Below are positions 11,005 through 19,107 of a stretch of DNA of 64,000 bases, piece by piece. The notes beneath the pieces were generated by a model. The model searched no databases and was not told the DNA's origin. It saw only the letters and a list, made by a program, of their open reading frames with translations. Every line of letters begins with the position of its first letter. Positions within the stretch are counted from its first letter, which is position 1. Position numbers and translations under genes: made by a program. The stretch is from Acidimicrobiales bacterium (lineage in GTDB: Bacteria; Actinomycetota; Acidimicrobiia; Acidimicrobiales; Poriferisodalaceae), in the NCBI GenBank assembly GCA_041394185.1, contig JAWKIQ010000003.1:248001-312000 (forward strand), in the 5' to 3' direction.

Positions 11005-11769
11005 TCAAAGGATCTGCGACAAGAACAGCTTGGTGCGATCCTCGGTCGGGTTGGTGAAGAAGTGCTCGGGTGTGCCGACCTCGACCACCTCGCCACTCTC
11101 CATGAAGATGATGCGATCCGCGACCTCACGGGCGAAACCCATCTCGTGGGTCACGACGATCATCGTCATACCCGAGCGAGCAAGTTCCTTCATGACGTCG
11201 AGCACCTCTTTGATCATCTCGGGGTCGAGGGCTGACGTCGGCTCGTCGAACAGCATGACGCGAGGCTCCATGGCCAGGGCCCGGGCAATCGCCACACGCT
11301 GCTGCTGGCCACCCGAGAGCTGGCCCGGGAACTTGGCCGCCTGCTCGGGGATACCCACCCTCTCCAGCAGCTCCATCGCCTTGCGCTCGGCCTCGCCCCT
11401 GGGCTGCTTGCGAACCCACCGCGGGGCCAGCGTGATGTTGTCGAGCACCGTCAGGTGAGGGAACAGGTTGAACTGCTGAAAGACCATGCCCACTTCGGAG
11501 CGGATCTTCTCGATGTTTCGCAGGTCGTTGGTCAGTTCGACACCATCGACGACGATGCGGCCGCCCTGATGCGCCTCGAGGCGGTTGATGCAGCGAATCC
11601 ATGTCGACTTGCCAGAGCCCGACGGGCCCAGCACCACCACGACCTCCTGCTCGGCGATGGTCGCCGACACGCCTTTCAGCGCCTGGAAATCGCCGTACCA
11701 CTTGTCGACGCCTTCACAGACGATCATGTCGGGCCTGAGCTCTGGTTGTGCACTCAGTGGTTGCGTCAT
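11005..11769 (-). CDS. aapP: polar amino acid ABC transporter ATP-binding protein (AapP/GlnQ type)
   Basis: 254 residues, cytoplasmic ATPase that powers amino acid import. Walker A GPSGSGKST, Q-loop FQQFNLFPHL, signature LSGGQQQRVAIARAL, Walker B VMLFDEPTSALDPE, H-loop VVTHEMGFA. These are the signatures of the glutamine/glutamate/general amino acid family. The ATG at 11769 lies 34 bp downstream of the aapM stop at 11804, in an operon of substrate-binding protein, two permeases and ATPase. Confidence 0.95.
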   Translation of the reverse strand: MTQPLSAQPELRPDMIVCEGVDKWYGDFQALKGVSATIAEQEVVVVLGPSGSGKSTWIRCINRLEAHQGGRIVVDGVELTNDLRNIEKIRSEVGMVFQQFNLFPHLTVLDNITLAPRWVRKQPRGEAERKAMELLERVGIPEQAAKFPGQLSGGQQQRVAIARALAMEPRVMLFDEPTSALDPEMIKEVLDVMKELARSGMTMIVVTHEMGFAREVADRIIFMESGEVVEVGTPEHFFTNPTEDRTKLFLSQIL

Positions 11770-11803
11770 CGCCGGGTCTCCTGACTAGAGATCGAGAATC
11801 CGT

Positions 11804-13834
11804 TCATCGTTCGCCTACTCCCAACCGCTTCTCGAGTCGCTGGCTGTACTTGGACATGGCGAACGCGACGACCCAGTACACGACCGAAACAAACAGCAGA
11901 CCCTCTCGGCGCACACCGAGGAACTCGGTCTGGGCCGGAATGGTCTTGTTGGCCATGAACAAGAAGTCGAACACGCCGATGATGTACAGCAGCGACGTCT
12001 CCTTGAAAGTGGCGATCACCTGACCCACCAGCGGCGGAATCGACACCCGAAGCGCCTGGGGCAACACGATGAATCCGGTGCGCTGCACGGTGGTCAGACC
12101 CAAGGCGTCAGATGCCTCGTACTGGCCGCGTCTGATCGCCTGTAGGCCACCTCGAACGTTCTCGGCCAGATAGGCCGCCGAGAACATCGTGTAGCCCACC
12201 GTGACGGCCGCCAATTCGCTGATGCTCATGCCACCCGGCAAGAACAGGTTCAGCATGATCGAGAAGAAGATCAGGATGGTGATGAGGGGAACACCCCGGA
12301 TCGTCTCGATGTAGGCCGTGGCCAAAACCCTGAAGATGGGCATCGACGACGTTCTGGCCAGTGCCAGCAATACACCCAGCGGGAACGAGAACATCACGGT
12401 CATCACCGCTACGAACACGGTGATGCTGAACCCACCGAGGAACTGGCCCGTCGGCGTCTTGATGGCCGAGGGCGAGTTGATGACCGTCGCGAAGAAGTGC
12501 ACCAGGAACATCGCCAACACCCAGGCGGCGACGAACTTGCGTCGCTGGGTCTGGTCGCCGGAGAAGGCCGAAGCCGCCAGCGCGAACAAGGCCAACACCA
12601 AGAAGCTGATGCGGGCCTTCTGCAACATCGAGAACCAGCCGAGGCCGCCCACTGCCCAGGTACCCAACGCCACGACCAACAAGGCGATGGCCGCCAATCG
12701 GCCGACCTCACCGATGCCCGTTGCGCTGAGCCCGAACAGCACGACTGCGCCCGCAACCGCAAAGGCCAGGAACATGGGAGCATCGACGCTGGCGACACGC
12801 CCCCAGTCGATGACGGGGCTGCGCAGCACCACCCAGAATCCGATGAAGGGCGTCAGCAACCACAGCAGGTTGACGATGCCCTTTGTTGCGCTGACAAGCG
12901 GCGAGTGCCTGATGTATTTGCCGACGAAGTACGAGGCGACCAACAAGACCCACATGACGGTCCAGGGGAGCTTCGTCGATCGAGCGACCGTGCGGCCGGG
13001 CTCGGCGATGAACTCGCCGTCGGCGAAGGCGTAGTGGCCATAGCGAACGACCCAAGTGCTGGCGACGATTGCTCCGAGCAGGCCGAAGACGACGGCGGTG
13101 ACGGGCACGAACGTGCTTCTGCGCTTCTTGTCGCCCAGGCCGTACCACAAACCCAGCCCGGCACCGACGAGGACCAAGCCGATGATCCACCAGACCACCC
13201 GGTCGGCCATCGCATCGGCGAACGACTCGCGGACGAACTCGCCTGTGGCCTCGTCGATGGTGCGGCCACCGTCGGCGTCGGTCACGACGCTGGGCTCGCG
13301 CGACACCACACCCAGAACCACTATCGACCCGGTCGACATCAGCCAGATCGAGATGCGCTTGAGCGAAACCCCGCCCCAGTTCTGCCACAGGCCGGCGCTG
13401 AGACCTGCCAGCACCACCGCCAGGCCCACGACGATCCACACCCTGATGAAGTCAGAGTCTGGGTATGCCTGGGTGAACAGCAGCCGCAGGTTGGTGCGAA
13501 CAGCGTTCCAGTCCCGCTCTTCGCTGAACACGAAGTCGAGCAGCACGCCCAGCAAGCCACGGTCCGGGTAGATCGAACCCAGGTAGGGCACCCAGCTGAT
13601 CAGCCAACCAACGGGCAGCACCAAGGGCAGGAACAAGATGGTGATGAGACTGTTGCCCCATGACGAGAACAGGTTCTTTTTCAACCATTCCTGCGGGCTG
13701 AGGCTGGGTTGCTCGGGCGGCAGGTTGTGGATGTCGACCTCGTCGCCGGGTTCGAAGGCTTCGTCGCCTGGCTTGTTGGCGCCCATGAACGCAAGATCGC
13801 GAGACGCATCGATGTAGGAACCAGAGTCTGACAT
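11804..13834 (-). CDS. aapM: amino acid ABC transporter permease, AapM-like, with long N-terminal membrane extension
   Basis: 676 residues, clearly longer than usual for AapM (about 380-430). The C-terminal ~230 residues are the conserved His/Glu/Gln/Arg/opine permease module: a helix FSITVFVAVMTVMFSFPLG, an EAA-type loop YEASDALGLTTVQRTGFIVL, and GQVIATFKETSLLYIIG. The N-terminal two thirds hold many additional hydrophobic segments and a soluble stretch (VTDADGGRTIDEATGEFV), as in the split-permease layout of Aap systems. The start at 13834 is 1 nt from the aapQ stop, so the two are translationally coupled. Confidence 0.85.
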   Translation of the reverse strand: MSDSGSYIDASRDLAFMGANKPGDEAFEPGDEVDIHNLPPEQPSLSPQEWLKKNLFSSWGNSLITILFLPLVLPVGWLISWVPYLGSIYPDRGLLGVLLDFVFSEERDWNAVRTNLRLLFTQAYPDSDFIRVWIVVGLAVVLAGLSAGLWQNWGGVSLKRISIWLMSTGSIVVLGVVSREPSVVTDADGGRTIDEATGEFVRESFADAMADRVVWWIIGLVLVGAGLGLWYGLGDKKRRSTFVPVTAVVFGLLGAIVASTWVVRYGHYAFADGEFIAEPGRTVARSTKLPWTVMWVLLVASYFVGKYIRHSPLVSATKGIVNLLWLLTPFIGFWVVLRSPVIDWGRVASVDAPMFLAFAVAGAVVLFGLSATGIGEVGRLAAIALLVVALGTWAVGGLGWFSMLQKARISFLVLALFALAASAFSGDQTQRRKFVAAWVLAMFLVHFFATVINSPSAIKTPTGQFLGGFSITVFVAVMTVMFSFPLGVLLALARTSSMPIFRVLATAYIETIRGVPLITILIFFSIMLNLFLPGGMSISELAAVTVGYTMFSAAYLAENVRGGLQAIRRGQYEASDALGLTTVQRTGFIVLPQALRVSIPPLVGQVIATFKETSLLYIIGVFDFLFMANKTIPAQTEFLGVRREGLLFVSVVYWVVAFAMSKYSQRLEKRLGVGER

Positions 13835-13835
13835 C

Positions 13836-15368
13836 TCAGCGCTCCACGATCTTGAGGCGGACGTTGAAGAAGTTCACCACCAGCGAGATGGTCAACGAAC
13901 AGGCCAGATAGAACGCCATCCAGATGGCCACGACCGACAAGGTCTTGCCCGTTTGGTTGTAGATGGTCTGGCCTACCTGCACCAGGTCGCTGTAGCCCAC
14001 CGCAATCGCCAGTGAGGTGTTCTTGGTGAGGTTCAGGTACTGGTTGCCAAGCGGCGGCAGGACGATGCGGAATGCCTGGGGCAAGATGACCCGGCGCAGC
14101 GCTGTCGATCTCTTGAGGCCCAACGCCCCGGCGGCCTCGGTCTGGCCCTTTGGCACCGCCAGAATGCCACCGCGCACGATCTCGGCTACGAAGGCCGCCG
14201 TGTACAACACCACCCCGAAGAACACCGCTGCAAAGCCGGTCGAGAAGTTGAGGCCGTTGGTGCCGTAGTTGGGGAAGTTGCCGGTCTGGACGATGTCGGG
14301 GCGCATCGCGTCGATGGGCTTGCCCGATCGGTCGACGAACTTGTCGGCGAGCATGTGGAAGAAGTCGCGGCTCGAGTTGAGCATCCAACTGCTGAGCCCT
14401 GGCCACAGAACCCACACCACAGCGATGACCACAAGTGATCCGACGCCGGCGAAGATCATTCGGAAGTAGTCGTCGTCGGTCAGCTTGGCCAGGCCCGCCG
14501 GTGTTCGGCGGCTGTCGAGGAAGCGCCTGATCCACAGGACCGATGCGGCAACCGCCCCACCGGACAACACGAGCTGCATGACCACCTGGGGAACCCCATC
14601 GATGGTGTCGCCGATCAAGTCGAGGGGACCATCGAGCCACGAGAAGACCGGATGAGCGAACCACCCGATGGCGCCGAATACCGCCACGACGCCCAGGAAT
14701 GACAACACGGGATAGGTGTCGTCGCCGGTGGCGTCGCGTTTTGCCACCTGCTTGCGGCGTACGAATTCGCCAACGGCTGCGCCGATGAGGATAAAAACGA
14801 ACCACTGATAGAAGCCGTCGGAGGCGAACACGCGAGGCACGGCGAGGCCCTTGTTGGACAGATGGACCCATCCATTCCACGGACCCTGATCCGTCACAAC
14901 GCCTTCGAGGCTGGTGAGGGCGGCGAAGATCAAGAGGATCTGGACCAGCAGGGGGATGTTGCGGATGGTCTCGATGTAGATGCTGCCCAGCTTGTTGAGG
15001 ATCCAGTTGCTGGAGAGGCGGGCCAGGCCGACGAACACACCCAAGATGGTCGCCAAGAGAATGCCGGCCGCGGCCATTCGAATGGTGTTGACCATTCCGA
15101 CCCAAAGCGCCCTGCCACCCGTGCTGGGGTCGGTGTCGATGCCCTCGGAGAGCTTGATACCGGGGTCGACGCCCAAGAAGTCGAAGTCGACCTCGACACC
15201 GGATCGGTCGAGGTTGTCACCCGCGACCTTGACGAGGAACCACATGGTGGCCAGGACTGCCACCAAGGTCGCCAGCTGTACAAGCCACTTGACCACCGTG
15301 GCGTCGCGATAGAACGGCGGCTTGTTCTGCTGGGAAGTGGCCAGCGATCCGCCCGCTGTTGCTGTCAA
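13836..15368 (-). CDS. aapQ: amino acid ABC transporter permease, AapQ-like
   Basis: About 510 residues with a first helix WLVQLATLVAVLATMWFLV. The permease module is split: WVGMVNTIRMAAAGILLATI and ETIRNIPLLVQILL come early, then a large insert, then FFGVVLYTAAFVAEIVRGGI with the EAA loop TEAAGALGLKRSTALRRVIL. This split is typical of AapQ. I chose TTG at 15368 because a GGGGGGA run lies 7 nt upstream; longer in-frame reading would translate through the hairpin at 15441-15470. Partner of AapM in forming the membrane channel. Confidence 0.85.
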   Translation of the reverse strand: MTATAGGSLATSQQNKPPFYRDATVVKWLVQLATLVAVLATMWFLVKVAGDNLDRSGVEVDFDFLGVDPGIKLSEGIDTDPSTGGRALWVGMVNTIRMAAAGILLATILGVFVGLARLSSNWILNKLGSIYIETIRNIPLLVQILLIFAALTSLEGVVTDQGPWNGWVHLSNKGLAVPRVFASDGFYQWFVFILIGAAVGEFVRRKQVAKRDATGDDTYPVLSFLGVVAVFGAIGWFAHPVFSWLDGPLDLIGDTIDGVPQVVMQLVLSGGAVAASVLWIRRFLDSRRTPAGLAKLTDDDYFRMIFAGVGSLVVIAVVWVLWPGLSSWMLNSSRDFFHMLADKFVDRSGKPIDAMRPDIVQTGNFPNYGTNGLNFSTGFAAVFFGVVLYTAAFVAEIVRGGILAVPKGQTEAAGALGLKRSTALRRVILPQAFRIVLPPLGNQYLNLTKNTSLAIAVGYSDLVQVGQTIYNQTGKTLSVVAIWMAFYLACSLTISLVVNFFNVRLKIVER

Positions 15369-15440
15369 GTTCGGTTCCCCCCGGAAACGAAGTGCGGCCC
15401 GCAGTGGACCTCTTGCAGAAGTGAAGATCGATTCGAGCCG

Positions 15441-15470
15441 ACGGTGGCCGGGCCGGTGCCCGGCCACCGT
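15441..15470 (-). terminator. strong hairpin between aapJ and aapQ (attenuator/partial terminator or mRNA stabiliser)
   Basis: A perfect 13-bp inverted repeat, ACGGTGGCCGGGC at 15441-15453 and its complement at 15458-15470, with a 4-nt loop. It lies 60-90 bp after the aapJ stop and upstream of aapQ. There is no clear U-tract. In importer operons such hairpins commonly protect or limit transcripts so that the binding protein is made in excess. Confidence 0.65.
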
Positions 15471-15531
15471 CTTGAAGCTCGAGGTTCAGCTCACGAAAGC
15501 GGATCCGTGAAGCCGAATGCCAGACGCTCTA

Positions 15532-16662
15532 TCAGCGTGCAGGCGGGGCGTAGATGAGACCGCCATCGAGCCAACCGGCGTTGGCAGAACCATCGCGGGT
15601 CAGGCCGACCGGAACGAGGTTGCGCTCGTAGATCTCGTCGTAGTTACCGACCTGCTTGATCACCTGGTAGAAGGCGTCGGCAGGCAGACCCATGGCGGTC
15701 TGCAGCTCGCCCTCGCCGCCAAGCAGGCGGCCGATCTCGGCCGTCGGCGGGTTGGCTGCCATCTCGTCGACGTTGGCCGAGGTCACGCCGTTCTCGTCGG
15801 CGATGATCGTGGCGTAGACGGTCCAGTTGATGACGTCGGCCCACTTCGAGTCGTTCTGACCATAGGTCGGACCCAGCGGCTCCTTGGAGATCGGGGTGGC
15901 CGGGAAGATCACCCACTCTTCGCCCTCGGGCTGCTGCACGGCCTTGCGGCCGACCAGGCCCGAACCATCGGTGGTGATGATGTCGCACGCACCGCTGATG
16001 AAGTTGTCGGTGACGATGTCGAAGTCCTCGAAGGTGCTCACCGTGATGCCGACACCAGCGGCATCGGCAGCATCCGCGATGTTCTTCTCGGTGGTGGTAC
16101 CGGCGTTGGTGCACACCACGGCGCCATCGATGTCAGAGATCTGCGAGGCATTCGAGAACCCGTCCGAGGCGCGGGCCATCAACTGCTGGCCGTCGTAGTA
16201 GGTGGTCGGACCGAAGTCCATGCCTACGTCGGAGTCGCGGCTCTGGGTCCAGGTGGTGTTGCGCATCAGCACGTCGACCTCGCCGGTCTGAACGGCCGTG
16301 AAGCGCTCGGCGGCGGTGAGCGCCGAGAACTCGACTGCGTTGGCGTCGCCGAGCACGGCGGCCGCAACAGCGCGGCAGTAGTCGGCGTCGAAGCCGGTCT
16401 GGCTGCCGTCGGGCTGGGTCTCGGAGAACGCAACGGCCGCACCCGAGACACCACAGTTGAGGGTGCCGCGTGCGATGACGGCATCGAGAAGGCTGCCGCC
16501 GTCCTGGTTCAGTTCGACTGTGGTTTCGGTGCCGCCCTCGGCGGTGGTGTCGGTGGTGCCTTCCTCGGCACCGTCATCGCTGTCGCTGTCGCCACAAGCA
16601 CTGGCCACGAGACCAAAGGCCAGCAGTGCTGCGAGCAGCTTCAGAAGCTTGCTGTTTCGCAT
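15532..16662 (-). CDS. aapJ: amino acid ABC transporter substrate-binding lipoprotein, AapJ-like
   Basis: 376 residues. Lipoprotein signal MRNSKLLKLLAALLAFG with lipobox VASAC, then an Asp/Thr-rich linker. The mature domain begins LDAVIARGTLNCGVSG and contains FDADYCRAVAAAVLGD, the usual hinge motifs of family 3 solute-binding proteins. AapJ-type proteins bind a broad set of L-amino acids. ATG at 16662 is preceded by GGAGGG with good spacing. First gene of the aapJ-QMP operon. A 274-bp divergent intergenic region separates it from cysQ. Confidence 0.93.
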   Translation of the reverse strand: MRNSKLLKLLAALLAFGLVASACGDSDSDDGAEEGTTDTTAEGGTETTVELNQDGGSLLDAVIARGTLNCGVSGAAVAFSETQPDGSQTGFDADYCRAVAAAVLGDANAVEFSALTAAERFTAVQTGEVDVLMRNTTWTQSRDSDVGMDFGPTTYYDGQQLMARASDGFSNASQISDIDGAVVCTNAGTTTEKNIADAADAAGVGITVSTFEDFDIVTDNFISGACDIITTDGSGLVGRKAVQQPEGEEWVIFPATPISKEPLGPTYGQNDSKWADVINWTVYATIIADENGVTSANVDEMAANPPTAEIGRLLGGEGELQTAMGLPADAFYQVIKQVGNYDEIYERNLVPVGLTRDGSANAGWLDGGLIYAPPAR

Positions 16663-16936
16663 GCAGGATTCCCTCCATATTCGGTTCGGCGAGACTCGAG
16701 GCCTCACCCGGTCCGACCGGCAAGGCAAACCTTGTCCGGTCAGCGGACAACCCTATGCCATAGATCACAGGCTGTCGCCACTTCTTCCACCACAACCACT
16801 AAGAGTGTGTTTCGAGCGACTGAAAGCGCTTGTGACCGATTGCTGTGCGAAGTTGTCGAGACCTGTCGCTGTGGATGCACCCCGCAACAGCACGATTGGG
16901 CCGCACGCAACCGGCGCGGCGTATGCTCGACCGGGC

Positions 16937-17701
16937 ATGGCCGACGGGAGAGATCATCGCGAGGCAGCGCGCATCGCCGTCGAAGCAGGGCGGCTGCTGG
17001 TCGACATCCGCCAGCAGATGTTCGAGGCCGGGTACAACCCGTGGCGCATCGGTGACGAGGGCGATCGGTTGGCCCACGACTACATCGTCGAGCAGCTCCA
17101 CGATTGCTTCCCCGACGATTCGGTTCTGAGCGAAGAGGGCCGAGACGACCTGACCCGGCTCGACAACCAGAGGGTGTGGATCGTCGACCCGCTCGACGGC
17201 ACCCGCGAATACGGACAATACGGACGCGGTGATTGGGCGGTCCACATCGCCCTCAGCGAAGACGGCATCGCCACGGCCGGGGCCGTTGCCTTGCCGGCGA
17301 TGGACCAGGTTCTGTCGACCCACGAGCCGCCGATTCTGCCCGACCGCGAGGACGGTCCGCCGCGCCTGATGGTCAGCCGAAGCCATCCTTCGACGGCGGC
17401 GGTGGTGGTTGCCAGGGCTCTCGATGGCCAGATGATGGCTCTGGGCTCGGCGGGTGCCAAGACGGCGGCGGTCATCCTGGGCTACGGCGACATCTACGCC
17501 CACTCGGGAGGCCAGTTCGAGTGGGACAACTGCGCCCCGGCAGTGGTGGCCCAAGCGGCCGGCATGCACGTCAGCCGTTGCGACGGTTCGCCCATGCGGT
17601 TCAACTACCCAGACCCTTGGTCACCCGACTTCGTGATGTGCCGCCCCGAGTACGCCGAGGCCGCCCTCGAGGCGCTGGCCGCAGTCATTCGTTACCGCTG
17701 A
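16937..17701 (+). CDS. inositol-monophosphatase-family phosphatase, CysQ-like (3'(2'),5'-bisphosphate nucleotidase)
   Basis: 254 residues. Metal-binding motifs of the IMPase fold are present: SEEGRDD (Glu), WIVDPLDGTREY (the DPxDGT signature) and FEWDNCAPAVVAQAAG (the WDxAAP variant, here WDNCAP). DGTREYGQYGRGDWAVHI favours CysQ-like nucleotidases that remove PAP/PAPS over inositol phosphatases. The ATG at 16937 follows AT-poor DNA without a strong ribosome site. Possibly co-transcribed with the enoyl-CoA hydratase gene 14 bp downstream. Confidence 0.85.
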   Translation: MADGRDHREAARIAVEAGRLLVDIRQQMFEAGYNPWRIGDEGDRLAHDYIVEQLHDCFPDDSVLSEEGRDDLTRLDNQRVWIVDPLDGTREYGQYGRGDWAVHIALSEDGIATAGAVALPAMDQVLSTHEPPILPDREDGPPRLMVSRSHPSTAAVVVARALDGQMMALGSAGAKTAAVILGYGDIYAHSGGQFEWDNCAPAVVAQAAGMHVSRCDGSPMRFNYPDPWSPDFVMCRPEYAEAALEALAAVIRYR

Positions 17702-17714
17702 ATCGGAGACCCTG

Positions 17715-18554
17715 ATGCAGCCAACCCTGGAACTCAAGACCACCCGCTACGAAGTGTCCGGCGGCATCGCGACGCTGACACTGTCGCGCCCCCACCGCCA
17801 CAACGCGTGGACCGGCCGCATGCACACCGAATACCGCCACCTGTTGGCATGCGCCGACGCCGACCCAGAGGTGCGCGTCGTCGTGGTCACCGGCGAGGGC
17901 CGGGCGTTCTGTGTGGGCGGCGACTCACAGGCGCTCGACGGCCACGCCGAGCGGGGCTCCTACGACCCGGGCACGGCACCCGAAATCGACAACCCCGGCT
18001 ATGGCGTCCGACCACAGTTCGACACCGACTTCGCGTTCCAGTTCGGCCTGACCACACCGGTGATCGCGGCGGTCAACGGTGCAGCAGCAGGCGTCGGGCT
18101 GGCCGTAGTGGTGTACGCAGACCTGCGCTTCGCCGCCAGCGGAGCCAAGCTGACAACCGCACACGGCAAGTTGGGGCTGCCCGCCGAGTACGGCCTGTCG
18201 TGGATGCTGCCCCGCCTGATAGGGCACACGAGGGCCAACGACCTGTTGCTGTCGAGCCGCAAGGTCACCACCGACGAGGTGGCCGATTGGGGCCTGTTCA
18301 ATCGGGTCGTCGCTGCCGAAGACTTGATGGATGTCGTCTACCAGTACGCATCGACGATGGTTGCCGAGGTCGCGCCCAGCTCGATTCGCACGACCAAACG
18401 CCAGATCGCCCTGGACCTGCTGCGCGACGTAGGCGCCTCGGTCGACGACGCCGGCCGACTGCTGAACGACATGATGGGCCAACCCGACTATCGAGAAGGT
18501 GTGGCCGCCCTCATCGAGAAGCGCCCACCGCGCTGGCCACCCCAGCCGCGGTAG
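17715..18554 (+). CDS. enoyl-CoA hydratase/isomerase family protein
   Basis: 279 residues, crotonase fold. IATLTLSRPHRHNAWT is the N-terminal strand-loop and VVVTGEGRAFCVGGD the first oxyanion-hole region. VNGAAAGVGLAVVVYADLRF is the second. The segment AEYGLSWMLPRLIGHTRAND follows the usual catalytic loop. It acts on acyl-CoA thioesters, probably in fatty acid or aromatic catabolism; the exact substrate cannot be read. Stop at 18554 converges on the NTF2-like gene. Confidence 0.92.
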   Translation: MQPTLELKTTRYEVSGGIATLTLSRPHRHNAWTGRMHTEYRHLLACADADPEVRVVVVTGEGRAFCVGGDSQALDGHAERGSYDPGTAPEIDNPGYGVRPQFDTDFAFQFGLTTPVIAAVNGAAAGVGLAVVVYADLRFAASGAKLTTAHGKLGLPAEYGLSWMLPRLIGHTRANDLLLSSRKVTTDEVADWGLFNRVVAAEDLMDVVYQYASTMVAEVAPSSIRTTKRQIALDLLRDVGASVDDAGRLLNDMMGQPDYREGVAALIEKRPPRWPPQPR

Positions 18555-18568
18555 GCGCTGTCACCCGG

Positions 18569-18961
18569 TCAACTGCGAGGTTCGAACAGGGGCGCCTTGG
18601 CCTTGGCGTAGGTTCCCTTGTAGACGACCTTGTCGCCGCTGAAGTGGATCAGGTCGAGACCGCGCCACGACATCGGCTCACCCTTGACCTCGAGAGTGCA
18701 GACCCACGAGGCCATCACCTTGTCGGTTTCGTCGTCGATGAACAGATCCTCGTCGAGGAACTTCATCTCGCCGAAGGCCCCCTGGAACTGGGGGCGGAAC
18801 GACTCGCGGACGGCGTCTAGCCCGACGTTGCGCCGGCCGTTGAACTCGTCGTACACGCCGTCGTCGGCGAACGACGCGACCACCGCGTCCAGGTCGCCGC
18901 GGTTGAAGGCGTCCATGAAGTTGGCTGTGAGGGAGGCGAGTTCGCTGCGTCTGTCGACCAT
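18569..18961 (-). CDS. NTF2-like/SnoaL-like domain protein
   Basis: 130 residues with the SnoaL/NTF2 cone-fold pattern: FMDAFNRGDLDAVVASFADD near the start, then GLDAVRESFRPQFQG, and SWRGLDLIHFSGDKVVYKGT near the end. Such proteins are small-molecule isomerases, hydrolases or ligand binders. No specific substrate can be assigned. Single gene. Confidence 0.8.
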   Translation of the reverse strand: MVDRRSELASLTANFMDAFNRGDLDAVVASFADDGVYDEFNGRRNVGLDAVRESFRPQFQGAFGEMKFLDEDLFIDDETDKVMASWVCTLEVKGEPMSWRGLDLIHFSGDKVVYKGTYAKAKAPLFEPRS

Positions 18962-19019
18962 GACGGCGAGCTTAGGGCCGACACGGCCGAAGGGCAGAAG
19001 CGAGCAGCAGGGAAGAGAG

Positions 19020-19061
19020 TTGGGTGGCTGCCTCCGCCCCCCAGTGGAGGCAGCCACCCAA
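19020..19061 (-). terminator. strong 16-bp hairpin downstream of the PEP-utilising gene
   Basis: Perfect inverted repeat with arms 19020-19035 (TTGGGTGGCTGCCTCC) and 19046-19061 and a 10-nt C-rich loop. It lies 47-88 bp after the minus-strand stop at 19108 and before the next minus-strand gene. On that strand it is followed by a pyrimidine-rich stretch, so it fits a factor-independent terminator. Confidence 0.65.
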
Positions 19062-19107
19062 CCGGGCCCGATCGGAGATGGTTACCCGGCCCGGCCGAAC
19101 TGTCAGA

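Noticed and set aside
13681..15105. Minus-strand open frame overlapping aapQ in another frame
   Set aside because: Arg/Pro/His-rich translation with no hydrophobic segments; a frame shadow of the permease gene.
16663..16936. Riboswitch or small RNA in the aapJ-cysQ divergent spacer
   Set aside because: Only short imperfect repeats (CCGGTC/GACCGG type) are visible; no known riboswitch core was recognised.
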